A DNA stretch of 64,000 bases from Bifidobacterium hapali (GCF_002259755.1 NZ_MWWY01000035.1:1-64000); one strand, 5' to 3'; shown: positions 1 to 8,201, counted from the stretch's first letter. Numbers and translations: made by a program. The notes: generated by a model from the letters alone, not told the origin.

Positions 1-555
1 ATCGACGACATGTTCAAGGCCATCGGTGAACAGACCGTTACCGTACCCGGCACCGACATGGCCGAGACCATCATCCCCTCGATCGCCCGCGACATCAAAC
101 AGATCAAGGACCGGCGCCGCAACCTCGCCTCGCAGGTCGAGGAGCTCCTCAACGATCACCCTCTTCTCACGGTCCTGACGTCGATGCCCGGGATAGGCGC
201 CAGGACCGCAAGCAACATCCTCCTCGCAATCGGCGGGAACATCTCGAACTTCAAAAACGCGGCCCACCTCGCCGCGTACGCCGGCATCGCGCCCATCACC
301 AGCCAATCCGGCACCAGCATCAAAGGCGAACACCCCGCCCGGGGCGGCAACAAACGCCTCAAGAACGCACTATGGCAGTCTGCGTTTGTCGCCTCCACTA
401 AACACCCGCCATCCATCGCCTACTACAAACGCAAACGAGGACAAGGCAAACACCACAACGCCGCCATCATCTGCCTCGCCCGACGCCGCTGCGACGTGAT
501 CTACAGCATGCTCAAGAACGGCACCCTCTACCAGGAACAAACCCTCGCCGCCTGA
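1..555 (+). CDS. IS110-family transposase, C-terminal part (5' end outside window)
   Basis: The frame is open from base 1, so only the C-terminal part is seen. It holds the Transposase_20-type region of IS110/IS116/IS902 enzymes: a helix-hairpin-helix-like stretch (LTSMPGIGARTASNIL), then YAGIAPITSQSG, which carries the serine conserved in this family, then RGGNKRLKNALW. IS110 enzymes combine an N-terminal RuvC-like DEDD domain (off the window) with this serine-containing C-terminal domain and use an element-encoded bridge RNA to choose target and donor DNA. The end is intact, with a normal stop and the usual length of C-terminal tail. Whether the enzyme is complete cannot be judged from this window. 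Confidence 0.93.
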   Translation: MDDMFKAIGEQTVTVPGTDMAETIIPSIARDIKQIKDRRRNLASQVEELLNDHPLLTVLTSMPGIGARTASNILLAIGGNISNFKNAAHLAAYAGIAPITSQSGTSIKGEHPARGGNKRLKNALWQSAFVASTKHPPSIAYYKRKRGQGKHHNAAIICLARRRCDVIYSMLKNGTLYQEQTLAA

Positions 556-684
556 ACAAAACACAAACACCGGCTACGGCAACGAATCGCCAAGGCCAAA
601 GCGAAGCACGCCCACCACAACCAACCAGAATGCGACACGTCAACCCCTCACACGGTTGACAAAAACATAGGAACACCCCCCCCC
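1..684 (+). mobile_element. Right part of an IS110-family insertion sequence
   Basis: It consists of the transposase end plus about 130 bp of noncoding right end, finishing in TTGACAAAAACATAGGAACA followed by nine C. The exact boundary cannot be fixed because the C run (676-684) could belong to the element, to the target, or to both. IS110 elements lack classical inverted repeats, and none is seen here. Immediately past the end lies a broken lipoprotein gene on the minus strand, so the element disrupted it. The left end and the bridge-RNA region usually found 5' of the transposase in the IS110 subgroup are outside the window. Confidence 0.8.
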
Positions 685-750
685 GCAAGCTGCGAGTGAC
701 AAAATCATGGTACCGGCAACTACCGTCGAAATGATTGCTTTTCCGCGCAT
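676..750 (-). pseudogene. Solute-binding lipoprotein, signal peptide only, cut by the IS110 element
   Basis: On the minus strand an ATG at 750-748 has an AAGGAG ribosome site 8 nt upstream (759-764). It encodes MRGKAIISTVVAGTMI followed by LSLAACGGG: a positive start, a hydrophobic stretch and a lipobox (LAAC). That is a typical lipoprotein signal peptide of an ABC sugar- or peptide-binding protein. Three codons after the lipidated Cys the frame enters the IS110 end. The rest of the gene is not in the window and may lie on the far side of the element. The substrate cannot be guessed. Confidence 0.75.
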
Positions 751-1122
751 ATTCTATTCTCCTTAATTCAGAGGCAACTTCGCCTTCCTATATCGCAATC
801 GTAAGAGATCTTCTCCCTCGATTACGCCGATCCAGCTTCCTTACCAATCGGTAGCTCCATGCTATCTCCAAGGGAACATCTGCGGTATGAACGTGATCGG
901 ATAGTTGACATTCTGCAAGCCACGCATAACAAATAGCGTCGCATCCAAAGAAATGAATGACATATTATTTGGCACTAACTCAGAAAATTGATTGGTTATC
1001 AACAAAATAATCTGTGCATGCCGCGCGTCACTATTGCACGATAAGCTCGAGGTAAGCAGCAAACAGCTACAGCTGCACACCGAACGGATTGAAGATCAAC
1101 GGGAGCAGAGAGGCACTATTTC
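751..1122. other. Intergenic, divergent between the broken lipoprotein gene and brnQ
   Basis: No coding sequence or RNA gene is recognised. The region must hold the old promoter of the lipoprotein gene and that of brnQ. A TTGACA at 905-910 with an AT-rich TAACAA about 17 nt on is a possible plus-strand promoter, but this is weak. Confidence 0.4.
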
Positions 1123-2709
1123 ATGCGCGTATCGACTGATCAGCCAACCAATCGACCAACCGATCAGCCGAGTGATCGACCGAGTAGTCAACTGAGCACA
1201 GGTCTGACAGTCGCAAATCAATCGAATACCAGCCAGTCAAGCGTAGACCAACCAGCCGCACACCAGTCAGATACTAACCATCGCCGGCTGAACGCGCACG
1301 AACGCGCCGTGATGACGTTCACATTCTTCTCCATGTTCTTCGGCGCCGGCAACCTCATCTTCCCACCGTTCGTAGGCGCGCAAGCCGGTTCCGCCACACT
1401 GCCAGCAGCCGCAGGATTCATCGTTTCCGCAGTCGGACTGCCGATCCTCGGCGTCATGGCGGTAACGTTCGCAGGCGGTTTCGACCGACTCGCCGGTCGT
1501 GTCAGTCCGCGGTTCGCACTGCTTCTCGGCGTCGCGATTATCCTGACCATTGGCCCTTGTTTTGCGATTCCACGCACCGCAACTACGTCGTTCGAAATGA
1601 TGATCGCGCCGTTCGCCCCAGCCGATTCGCTGTGGCTGGTCCGTCTCGTCTACTCGCTGGTATTCTTCGCACTGTCGTTCGTGTTCGCGCAGCATCCAGA
1701 GAAACTGTCGAACGTACTCGGTCGAGTTATGGGACCGCTACTACTCGCGCTCATCGCAGTCCTGTTCGTCGCATGTCTCGCGCACGGCGTCGACGCTCGC
1801 GTTGCACCGTCTGGCAATTACGCCACATATCAACTCACGCGCGGTTTTCTCGACGGCTATCAAACGATGGACTTGCTAGCCGCGCTCTATTTTGGCATCG
1901 TGATCGCCGAGAATGTTCGCGCGCAGCAGGTGAACAACGAAAGCCAAGTGCAGCGCGAAACTGCGATCGCTGGACTCGGCACCGGCATACTGCTGGTGAT
2001 GATTTACGGCGCGCTGAGTTATGTAGGCGTCGTCTCGGGTGCGATCAGCGCGATTGATTCCGCACATGACACCGGCGCTACGGTACTCACTAATCTCACG
2101 TCCGCACTGTTCGGCACGACTGGCACAGTATTTCTGGGACTGGTGTTCGTGATCGCATGTCTCAACGTGTGCACTGGGTTGATCTGTACGTGCGCCACGT
2201 ATTTTCATGAGCGATTCCCAGTTGTTGCCGGTCAGACAGTGAGTTATCGCGCGTGGCAGGCCGTGTTCACAGTGTTTAGTTTTGTTGTGTCGAACGCTGG
2301 TTTAAGTCTGATTATTACTGTGTCAGTTCCGGTGTTGTCTGCTTTGTATCCGATCGCGATTGTGCTGGTTGTGCTGGGACTGACTCATCGTGTGTTCGCG
2401 ACTCGATTCCCGCATGTGTATCGCTGGACTGTGATGCTGGTTGGCATTGTTGCTGTTGCAGGTTGCGTTCGTGCGTTGGTTGAGGATGTGGCTGGCGGCT
2501 CGCTGCCGTGGCTGGACGCTGCGTTGGATCTACTGCCGTTGCAATCGTATGAGCTGGGATGGCTGGTGCCGGCGATGGTTGGCTTGGTGATCGGCGTGAT
2601 TGTTGATGTATGGCGGATGCAGGATGCGGATACGGGTGGGACGAGCAGATCGGGCGACTCGGGCGGTGCAGACGACTCGTACGGCACAGCGACAGACAAT
2701 GTTCACTGA
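1123..2709 (+). CDS. brnQ: Branched-chain amino acid:cation symporter, BrnQ type
   Basis: The core from about residue 62 (MTFTFFSMFFGAGNLIFPP) is the hallmark start of the LIVCS family, which takes up leucine, isoleucine and valine with Na+ or H+. About 12 hydrophobic segments follow, with the family-like IGPCFAIPRTA around residue 145. The total of 528 residues is longer than the usual 430-450 because of an N-terminal extension of about 60 residues built from repeated TDQP/TDRP-like units. The start at 1123 is supported by GAGAGG about 10 nt upstream, but a start nearer residue 60 cannot be excluded. The C-tail is Gly/Ser/Asp rich. A hairpin terminator follows directly. Confidence 0.9.
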   Translation: MRVSTDQPTNRPTDQPSDRPSSQLSTGLTVANQSNTSQSSVDQPAAHQSDTNHRRLNAHERAVMTFTFFSMFFGAGNLIFPPFVGAQAGSATLPAAAGFIVSAVGLPILGVMAVTFAGGFDRLAGRVSPRFALLLGVAIILTIGPCFAIPRTATTSFEMMIAPFAPADSLWLVRLVYSLVFFALSFVFAQHPEKLSNVLGRVMGPLLLALIAVLFVACLAHGVDARVAPSGNYATYQLTRGFLDGYQTMDLLAALYFGIVIAENVRAQQVNNESQVQRETAIAGLGTGILLVMIYGALSYVGVVSGAISAIDSAHDTGATVLTNLTSALFGTTGTVFLGLVFVIACLNVCTGLICTCATYFHERFPVVAGQTVSYRAWQAVFTVFSFVVSNAGLSLIITVSVPVLSALYPIAIVLVVLGLTHRVFATRFPHVYRWTVMLVGIVAVAGCVRALVEDVAGGSLPWLDAALDLLPLQSYELGWLVPAMVGLVIGVIVDVWRMQDADTGGTSRSGDSGGADDSYGTATDNVH

Positions 2710-2719
2710 TGACGGTATG

Positions 2720-2759
2720 AACGCTCTCGTACGGATATGTGGTATCTGAGAGCGTTTTT
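2720..2759 (+). terminator. Rho-independent terminator of brnQ
   Basis: AACGCTCTC at 2720-2728 pairs with GAGAGCGTT at 2748-2756 and is followed by a T run, 11 bp after the brnQ stop. Confidence 0.85.
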
Positions 2760-2887
2760 GTTAGGTCAGTGTTTTCTGGTTTAGCTGATGAGAACTACTT
2801 AAGGCATTTGATTTGGTGGATTCTTGTGTCTGTTTCTGATATTGTCACAGTAGTTGTTCGTATGTTATTGAAGAGGTGGTGATTATT

Positions 2888-3052
2888 GTGAGCGTGGTAC
2901 AGCAGATACCGCAGGCACGGATGAACCGTGCTGAGCAGGAGCGGTTGATTCATGAGCGTATGTCGGAAAATTATGTGGTTGTGCCGGCTGGTTTGTTTGA
3001 TCAGAAGGATGATCCGGAGACGATTAAGAAGCTTGTGAGCGTGTGGCAGTGA
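2888..3052 (+). CDS. Small putative antitoxin upstream of a GNAT toxin
   Basis: A 54-codon frame starts with GTG at 2888 behind an AGGTGG ribosome site 8 nt upstream. The product begins VSVVQQIPQARMNRAEQE and contains NYVVVPAGLFDQKDDPETIK. Its stop at 3050-3052 overlaps or nearly abuts the next start, so the two genes are probably translationally coupled. Size, position and coupling fit the antitoxin of a TacT/AtaT-type GNAT toxin. Those antitoxins are usually ribbon-helix-helix (DUF1778) proteins of about 90 residues, and no clear RHH domain is seen here, so it could be a short or degenerate antitoxin. The role is inferred from context. Confidence 0.5.
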   Translation: MSVVQQIPQARMNRAEQERLIHERMSENYVVVPAGLFDQKDDPETIKKLVSVWQ

Positions 3053-3054
3053 GT

Positions 3055-3594
3055 ATGTTGAAGCCTTGGACACGTTGCATCCCCTTGTGTGACGAAAGTC
3101 AGACAAGGGGATTTTCTTGTGGCGATGATCTGGTTGATTTGTGGTTTCGCGAGCATGCGTGGCAGGCTCAGCGTGCAGGTCAGTGCAGTACGCATGTGTG
3201 CTTAGATGATTTGGGTCGGGTCGTGGCATTTTATTCGTTTAAGCATGTTACGGCACGTGCTACTGATATGCCGTCGAAGAGTGTGGCGCGCGGGTTTGAT
3301 CGTGACGGCAATGGCGCCGTTTTGTTGTTGTGCTGGATGGGATTATCGAATGATCTGCGTGGTCATGGGTATGGCAAGCTACTGTTGCGTGAGGTCGCAC
3401 AGATGGCTCGTGCTGCCTATGTGATTGCACCGTTTCAATTGCTTGTGTTAGATTCCGTTCCGGGTATGGAGGGATTCTATGAGCATTTTGGGTTTGTGAA
3501 GGCGTTGGCTCCGGAGCATCGGTATGTGATGCGTATGAATCGTTTAATTAAGATTCTTGAGAGTATGGAACACGACACCGTAGTCTTTGAGTAG
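3055..3594 (+). CDS. GNAT-family acetyltransferase, TacT/AtaT-like toxin
   Basis: The 179-residue protein starts at ATG 3055; in-frame GTG codons at 3043 and 3049 are alternatives, the latter overlapping the antitoxin stop. The start FSCGDDLVDLWFREHAWQ matches the F-CG-----L--WL---A signature of TacT/AtaT toxins. The acetyl-CoA loop is DLRGHGYGKLLLREV (R-G-x-G-x-G), and FYEHFGF near the end is the usual GNAT tail. Family members acetylate the amino acid on charged tRNAs and stop translation. The paired small upstream gene supports the toxin reading. A housekeeping acetyltransferase is the alternative. Confidence 0.75.
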   Translation: MLKPWTRCIPLCDESQTRGFSCGDDLVDLWFREHAWQAQRAGQCSTHVCLDDLGRVVAFYSFKHVTARATDMPSKSVARGFDRDGNGAVLLLCWMGLSNDLRGHGYGKLLLREVAQMARAAYVIAPFQLLVLDSVPGMEGFYEHFGFVKALAPEHRYVMRMNRLIKILESMEHDTVVFE

Positions 3595-3611
3595 TTCTAT
3601 ACGTCTACCGC

Positions 3612-3661
3612 GTGGCGGTTTTCTCTCACTGACGATGGCCTGAGCGAGCGTTTTCTGCCAC
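3612..3661. repeat. Family A palindromic unit (50 bp), single copy
   Basis: It starts GTGGCGGTTTTCTCTCACTG and ends GAGCGTTTTCTGCCAC. The outer GTGGC/GCCAC and the inner CTCACTGA-type arms are complementary, while the 6-bp segment between them (GGTTTT against TTTTCT) is not. It lies 17 bp after the GNAT toxin gene. Confidence 0.85.
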
Positions 3662-3696
3662 TCTATTACTGGGGGGCGCGCGGTTCGATCATCTCC

Positions 3697-3753
3697 GCGA
3701 ACGCTCGCGAACGCTCGCGAACGCTCACGAACGCTCACGAACGCTCACGAACA
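3697..3753. repeat. Short tandem repeat, 10-bp unit
   Basis: Nearly six copies of CGAACGCTCG, the later ones being CGAACGCTCA. It is probably a slippage-prone microsatellite. No reading frame is associated with it. Confidence 0.85.
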
Positions 3754-3777
3754 CGATAATCGTATCGTAAGGTTGCG

Positions 3778-3808
3778 GGGTGTGATGCCCATAGTGAGCA
3801 TCACACCC
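3778..3808. terminator. Strong hairpin, possible terminator
   Basis: GGGTGTGATGC (3778-3788) and GCATCACACCC (3798-3808) form an 11-bp perfect stem with a 9-nt loop. There is no clear T run. Confidence 0.5.
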
Positions 3809-3809
3809 T

Positions 3810-4048
3810 TAATGACCGCTACATGAGCAGTCGTAGCAGTTGATACAACTGCCAGACAGTGCACACAGTAAACCGTGTACCGTCAACCGTAGCGAACGTT
3901 TCACTATCGCCCACATGGACGATAACTATATGTCCGTTCACGGTTAAACTGCCATGCATCGTGATATGATTCAGTACGCAACCTTTTGGTTAATGGCCTA
4001 AGCCGATAACCACAACAAGGCCCGATGTTCGTAGCGTCGGGCCTTTTT
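3810..4048 (+). ncRNA. Candidate structured RNA ending in a strong terminator
   Basis: No reading frame here looks real. The stretch contains several nested inverted repeats: AAACCGTG near 3870 with CACGGTT near 3940; CATGGAC with GTCCGTTC inside it; and GGTTA-GGC-GCC-TAACC at 3989-4011. It ends in a classic terminator, AAGGCCCGA (4017-4025) with TCGGGCCTT (4037-4045) and five T. A hairpin bounds the 5' side. This fits a small RNA of roughly 200 nt, but no known family is recognised and no clear promoter was found. Confidence 0.35.
4017..4048 (+). terminator. Rho-independent terminator
   Basis: A 9-bp stem AAGGCCCGA/TCGGGCCTT followed by TTTTT. No protein gene ends before it, so it must serve a noncoding transcript or a lost gene. 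Confidence 0.8.
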
Positions 4049-4365
4049 GCTACCAGCTTCCGCCAGTATCGGCCCGTCATATCAACGGGGACACCGCATG
4101 TCACGGCATCGCGTTCACTATGCTAGAGCACTATCAGATATGTCCAACTTGCTTACCACCCAGCACAGGCACTATTACGCCCTTCATCACGCAGGGATAT
4201 GGGGGCACACTTCAGTACCCGTTATCTGTTACCCCATTAAGTACCCTTGTGTGCCGGTTAATTTGCCGGTTATCCTACGCATAAATATGCCTCATTACGC
4301 ACCCTCATGCAAGCGGGTAATAGAGCACAGAATAGCTTGAAAACGTTGATATTCTGCCGTTTTTG
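4049..4365. other. Intergenic without recognisable gene
   Basis: There is an open frame of about 97 codons on the plus strand, but its product (rich in Tyr, His, Pro and Cys) resembles no protein and it lacks a good ribosome site. Two GCCGGTTAATT-like repeats near 4253-4275 are the only visible structure. Confidence 0.4.
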
Positions 4366-4404
4366 GCATGAAAAAAGGGTTTTACGATTTCTCGTAAAAC
4401 CCTT
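4366..4404 (-). terminator. Terminator of tRNA-Ser
   Basis: Read on the minus strand, AAGGGTTTTACGA and TCGTAAAACCC pair around a short loop and a T run follows. It lies directly downstream of the tRNA. Confidence 0.8.
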
Positions 4405-4409
4405 ATCGG

Positions 4410-4496
4410 CGGAGACAGAGGGATTCGAACCCTCGAGCCGCTAACGCGACTAACACCTTAGCAGGGTGCCCCTATCGGCCACTCAGGCATGTCTCC
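4410..4496 (-). tRNA. tRNA-Ser (anticodon GCT)
   Basis: The minus-strand cloverleaf begins GGAGACATGCCTGAGTGGCC and ends TGTCTCCG, with G as discriminator as expected for serine. The anticodon loop is CTGCTAA. The long variable arm typical of class II tRNAs is present and the T arm contains GGTTCGAATCC. CCA is not encoded. Confidence 0.95.
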
Positions 4497-4590
4497 ATGT
4501 CACACCGCTTGTGCGACGCAACAGCAAGACACTGTACCATCAACGGCTGGACAACACAACATCAATCCTCACAACGGCGCGCCGACCGAC

Positions 4591-4630
4591 GCAATCAGCT
4601 TGCAATCAGCTTGCAATCAGCTTGCAATCA
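4591..4630. repeat. Tandem 11-bp repeat next to a gene end
   Basis: Three and a half copies of GCAATCAGCTT, ending 2 bp before the stop codon of the minus-strand exporter gene. Confidence 0.85.
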
Positions 4631-4632
4631 TC

Positions 4633-5568
4633 CTACTTTGCAGGCGCCTGATCACCAGAGAACGTAATAATCACTGCCGTAATCACCAACGCCACGCCAA
4701 CGCACTCCCAAACGGTCGGAATCTCACCAAACGCAAGTCCAACGCCAACCGCAACCGCCGGATTAATCGACTGCATCACCGAGAACGCACCAGACGTCGT
4801 CCGCCGCATCACCACTTGGTCAACCATGTACGGAATAAACGAAGCGAGCATCGAAATCAAGAACAGCAATCCCAGTAACTTCCACGCACCACCGAAACCA
4901 GCCGCCCACGTAGCGCTCGCTTTTGGATGAATCACATGCTCAACTGCGCCGGGACCGAGCACAAGCGACTGCAGTACCCAGCCGATTGCGATACTCACGC
5001 ACAGATTGTCGAGCGAATTGCCGCGAGACGCAACTTTGCGACCGAGCACAATATATACGCCCCACATCGAACCGCCGATAAGAATCGCGATTAAGCCGAT
5101 CAAGAAATGACTACTCGACGCGCCCGCAAGCGACACGCCAGCGAGCAAAACCACACCGCATGCAGCAATGCAGATACCAAGTCGTTCGCGCCAACTGCGG
5201 CCAGTGATTACCGCAACAGACAACGGCCCCATGAACTCGATCGCCACCGCAATACCCATGTCCATGTTGCTAATAGCCACGTAAAACATAGTGTTCATGA
5301 GTACAACAGCGATACCGCAGCCGACAACGATCGCCCAGCCGGGCACGCTGTTTGGCAGGCGGCGACGTTTCTCGGCGCGCCACGGTCGACGCCACAGGAG
5401 CATCATGACCGCCATGAATCCGACGCGATACCATACGGCATACAGCGGGTCAAGCTGCGTGAACGCAACTTTCGCGATGGCAGTGGCGAGATAGATGACC
5501 ACCGCCTCGCCCATAACGACAAGGAACACTGGTACGCGGTTTAGGATTTCAAGAACGGCCTTCTTCAT
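4633..5568 (-). CDS. EamA/DMT-family exporter (RhtA-like)
   Basis: The 311-residue membrane protein has about ten hydrophobic segments in two EamA halves, the usual design of drug/metabolite transporters. AISNMDMGIAVAIEFMGPLSVA in the first half is typical of the RhtA (threonine/homoserine exporter) branch. The start MKKAVLEILNRV (5568) is preferred because it opens directly into the first membrane segment; an upstream ATG at 5637 would add 23 residues and run into the dinB promoter region. Substrate is not certain: amino acid efflux is likely. It is transcribed away from dinB. Confidence 0.85.
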   Translation of the reverse strand: MKKAVLEILNRVPVFLVVMGEAVVIYLATAIAKVAFTQLDPLYAVWYRVGFMAVMMLLWRRPWRAEKRRRLPNSVPGWAIVVGCGIAVVLMNTMFYVAISNMDMGIAVAIEFMGPLSVAVITGRSWRERLGICIAACGVVLLAGVSLAGASSSHFLIGLIAILIGGSMWGVYIVLGRKVASRGNSLDNLCVSIAIGWVLQSLVLGPGAVEHVIHPKASATWAAGFGGAWKLLGLLFLISMLASFIPYMVDQVVMRRTTSGAFSVMQSINPAVAVGVGLAFGEIPTVWECVGVALVITAVIITFSGDQAPAK

Positions 5569-5651
5569 AAGATTCCAGCCTACTCGGGACGTGTGCCGTA
5601 ACACGCGACACGCCGGGGTGCGTCTAGTGCAGTGCACGACACGCGCGAAAA

Positions 5652-5667
5652 TCGAACATTTGTTCTA
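5652..5667 (+). promoter_or_regulatory. SOS (LexA) box of dinB
   Basis: TCGAACATTTGTTCTA is a close match to the Gram-positive/actinobacterial LexA operator (CGAAC-N4-GTTCG). It lies 22 nt before the dinB start and overlaps the likely promoter. Confidence 0.85.
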
Positions 5668-5688
5668 GTGTTACGCTATGATATTGTC

Positions 5689-6981
5689 ATGAGCACCGCA
5701 CCAAGACTGGCCGCCGCCAAGCGAGACTGGGGGCACGATGAGACCGGATGCACGGTGCTGCATATCGACATGGATGCGTTTTATGCGTCGCTTGAAGTGG
5801 CGAGGCATCCAGAGTTGAAGGGCAGACCCGTGATCATCGGCACCGGTCCGCGCTCGGTGGTGTCTGCGGCGAGCTATGAGGCGCGCAAGTACGGTATTAA
5901 CTCGGCAATGCCGTCGGCGCGAGCGAAGCAGCTATGCCCGCATGGTGTGTTTCTACCGGTGGACATGAAGTATTACCGGATGATGTCTCATCGGATTTTC
6001 GATGAGGTGTTTTCGCAGGTGACTGATCGTATCGAGCAAGTGTCGGTGGATGAGTGCTATATGGACGTCTCTGGTGCGTTGCTGCGCTGGGAGCGGCCGA
6101 GCGCGATCGGCGCGTGGATGCGGCGCGAGGTGGCCGCGCGGTTCCACGTGACTTGTTCGGTGGGTATTGCGGCGAACAAGTTGGTTGCGAAAATGGCGTC
6201 GACAAATGCCAAGCCGGATGGCATGTTGTTGATACCGTTGGCGAAGCATGCTCAGTTCGTGCAAATGATGCCATTGCGCGGCATTCCTGGTGTTGGTCCG
6301 TCACTGGAGAAACGTTTGACTGCGTGGGGCGTGGATTCAGTGGCTGATTTGGCATTGATGAGCGAGGATGCGTTAGCACAAGCGTGTGGGTCGGCAACGC
6401 TTGCGCATGGACTGTTTCTCGCTTCTCGTGGATTGGATGAGCGTGCGGTTACCCCGTATACGCCAGAAAAGTCGATTGGAGCGGAACGTACGTTCGATGA
6501 AGACACGCGCGATGCGAGACGCGTGTGCGGATTACTGCGGCGATGCTGCGATGAGGTGGCGAGCTCGTTGCGTCGGCGCGGACTATCTGCACGCACGGTT
6601 ACCGTGAAGTTACGATTTGCTGATCTGAGTTATATGACTAAGGCGCATACACTCGAACGACCAGTAGATACTGCGAGCGTACTCTACCCGCAAGCCGTGG
6701 CACTATTACATATGATGCTGGGTATGCCAGCGCATGTCAGCGATGATGTGCTATTGCCGCGTGAGATACGGCTGGCTGGTATGAGTGCGAGCGGGTTAGT
6801 TGAGTCAGCCGGAGTTCAAGTGCAGCCGACCTTGGATGATGTGCTCGAAGAAACAACCATCGAAGACAAAGGAGGTGATGCCACTGTTGGGACACGAGCT
6901 CAACGATTGCGCGGCGCTGAGCAGGCACTTGATGCAGTACGCCGCAAATACGGAGTTCGAGCCGCCAGCTTGGGGTTGTAG
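5689..6981 (+). CDS. dinB: DNA polymerase IV (Y family)
   Basis: Error-prone translesion polymerase of 430 residues. The catalytic motif HIDMDAFYASLE is at about residues 25-36 and the second motif VSVDECYMDVSG has D121-E122. The helix-hairpin-helix GIPGVGPSLEKRL and the little-finger domain follow. The start at 5689 (MSTAPRL) is preferred over an in-frame ATG at 5632 because the LexA box and probable promoter lie between the two. It should be induced by DNA damage. No beta-clamp motif was picked out with confidence at the C terminus. Confidence 0.95.
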   Translation: MSTAPRLAAAKRDWGHDETGCTVLHIDMDAFYASLEVARHPELKGRPVIIGTGPRSVVSAASYEARKYGINSAMPSARAKQLCPHGVFLPVDMKYYRMMSHRIFDEVFSQVTDRIEQVSVDECYMDVSGALLRWERPSAIGAWMRREVAARFHVTCSVGIAANKLVAKMASTNAKPDGMLLIPLAKHAQFVQMMPLRGIPGVGPSLEKRLTAWGVDSVADLALMSEDALAQACGSATLAHGLFLASRGLDERAVTPYTPEKSIGAERTFDEDTRDARRVCGLLRRCCDEVASSLRRRGLSARTVTVKLRFADLSYMTKAHTLERPVDTASVLYPQAVALLHMMLGMPAHVSDDVLLPREIRLAGMSASGLVESAGVQVQPTLDDVLEETTIEDKGGDATVGTRAQRLRGAEQALDAVRRKYGVRAASLGL

Positions 6982-7023
6982 CACGTACCTTTCTTTACTC
7001 ACTTGACCCGGATCGGATACAGG

Positions 7024-8172
7024 TTAGCGAGCAAGACGTTCGGCAGCGTCAGCGATGGCCTTATCGCTGGCGGTGGCAGAAAAGCGCAAATATGCCGGCG
7101 CACCGTAGAACTCACCTGGGCTGGCAATAATACCCAGTTCAGCGAGCGCAGCCATGTCACGCCAGCAGTCGCCGGATTTGGCTTTGACCCACACGTAGAG
7201 CGCGCCGTCAGGCAGGTTGGTAGCATAACCGTATGCTCGCAATGCGCTCACCAGCGTGCCGAGTCGATCGCGATAGCGGTCATGCTGTTGACGAACTGAC
7301 ACGTGGTCGCGTAATCCGGCGGCCATTGCGGCTTGTACTGGTCCGGGGATGATTTGACCGATTTGCTTGCGGTAGGCGATCATCGGGGTAATAAGCTCTG
7401 GGTCGCCTGCGATGAACGCGGTACGGTAGCCAGCCATGTTCGACTGTTTACTCAGCGAATATAGTGTTAGCACGCCATGCGCTGAGCTGCCGCATACCGT
7501 GTCGTTCAGCGCGCATGGCGCGGCGATATCAGTCAGCGATCCGTCGTTAGTCAGCGGCTTGCCCCATGTCATGAGGGCGTAGCATTCGTCAGACAGCACA
7601 ACAGCGCCGATCTCACGCGCGGCAGCGACAATGCTCGCCATCTGTGAGGTTGACAGCACCTTGCCAGTCGGGTTGCACGGCGAGTTGACCCACACTGCGC
7701 GAACACCCGGCACATGCTGCCATGAGTCGACATCTGCCACATCGTCGACTTTGAGCACGGTGGCACCCGCCAACTGTGTACCGATTTCATAGGTCGGATA
7801 TGACACGGTTGGCTGAACGATCACATCCCCCACACCGAAGTGTAGTAAGGAGGCCATAAGCGCAACCGCTTCTTTCGAGCCAACCGTAGGGACTACGGTA
7901 GCACCGCACGCATCAAGATCAACGCCACGGCAGTCACGGAACCATTCGCTGATCGCAGCGCGCAGATCAGTCGTGCCCACAGTGGCCGGGTACCCGTACG
8001 CGTTCGGATCGTTGGAAGCATCAGCTAACGCAGCACGAACCGAATCTGGTACTGGGTCAACCGGCGAGCCGACTGATAGGTCAATCATGCCACCGAACGC
8101 AGCCTTGGCAGTGCGCTTGTACGATGCAATGCGCGACCAGTCATACGGTGACGCGAACGGCTGAAATCCCAT
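7024..8172 (-). CDS. dapC: Succinyldiaminopimelate aminotransferase
   Basis: Fold-type I PLP aminotransferase of 382 residues. Visible motifs are NSPCNPTG in the substrate region, SDECYALM, and the PLP lysine in SLSKQSNMAGYR. Actinobacterial dapC characteristically follows the 7Fe ferredoxin gene fdxA, as here. The enzyme makes N-succinyl-LL-diaminopimelate for lysine and peptidoglycan synthesis. The specific reaction is inferred from context and from the DapC-like start (PYDWSRIASYKRTA), since class I aminotransferases are hard to separate by motif alone. The end is nearly convergent with dinB. Confidence 0.9.
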   Translation of the reverse strand: MGFQPFASPYDWSRIASYKRTAKAAFGGMIDLSVGSPVDPVPDSVRAALADASNDPNAYGYPATVGTTDLRAAISEWFRDCRGVDLDACGATVVPTVGSKEAVALMASLLHFGVGDVIVQPTVSYPTYEIGTQLAGATVLKVDDVADVDSWQHVPGVRAVWVNSPCNPTGKVLSTSQMASIVAAAREIGAVVLSDECYALMTWGKPLTNDGSLTDIAAPCALNDTVCGSSAHGVLTLYSLSKQSNMAGYRTAFIAGDPELITPMIAYRKQIGQIIPGPVQAAMAAGLRDHVSVRQQHDRYRDRLGTLVSALRAYGYATNLPDGALYVWVKAKSGDCWRDMAALAELGIIASPGEFYGAPAYLRFSATASDKAIADAAERLAR

Positions 8173-8201
8173 GAGTGCTCCTTCTCATAAGCTCATAAAC
8201 A

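Noticed and set aside
4047-4340. 97-codon frame in the gap before tRNA-Ser
   Set aside because: No ribosome site, odd composition and no resemblance to proteins.
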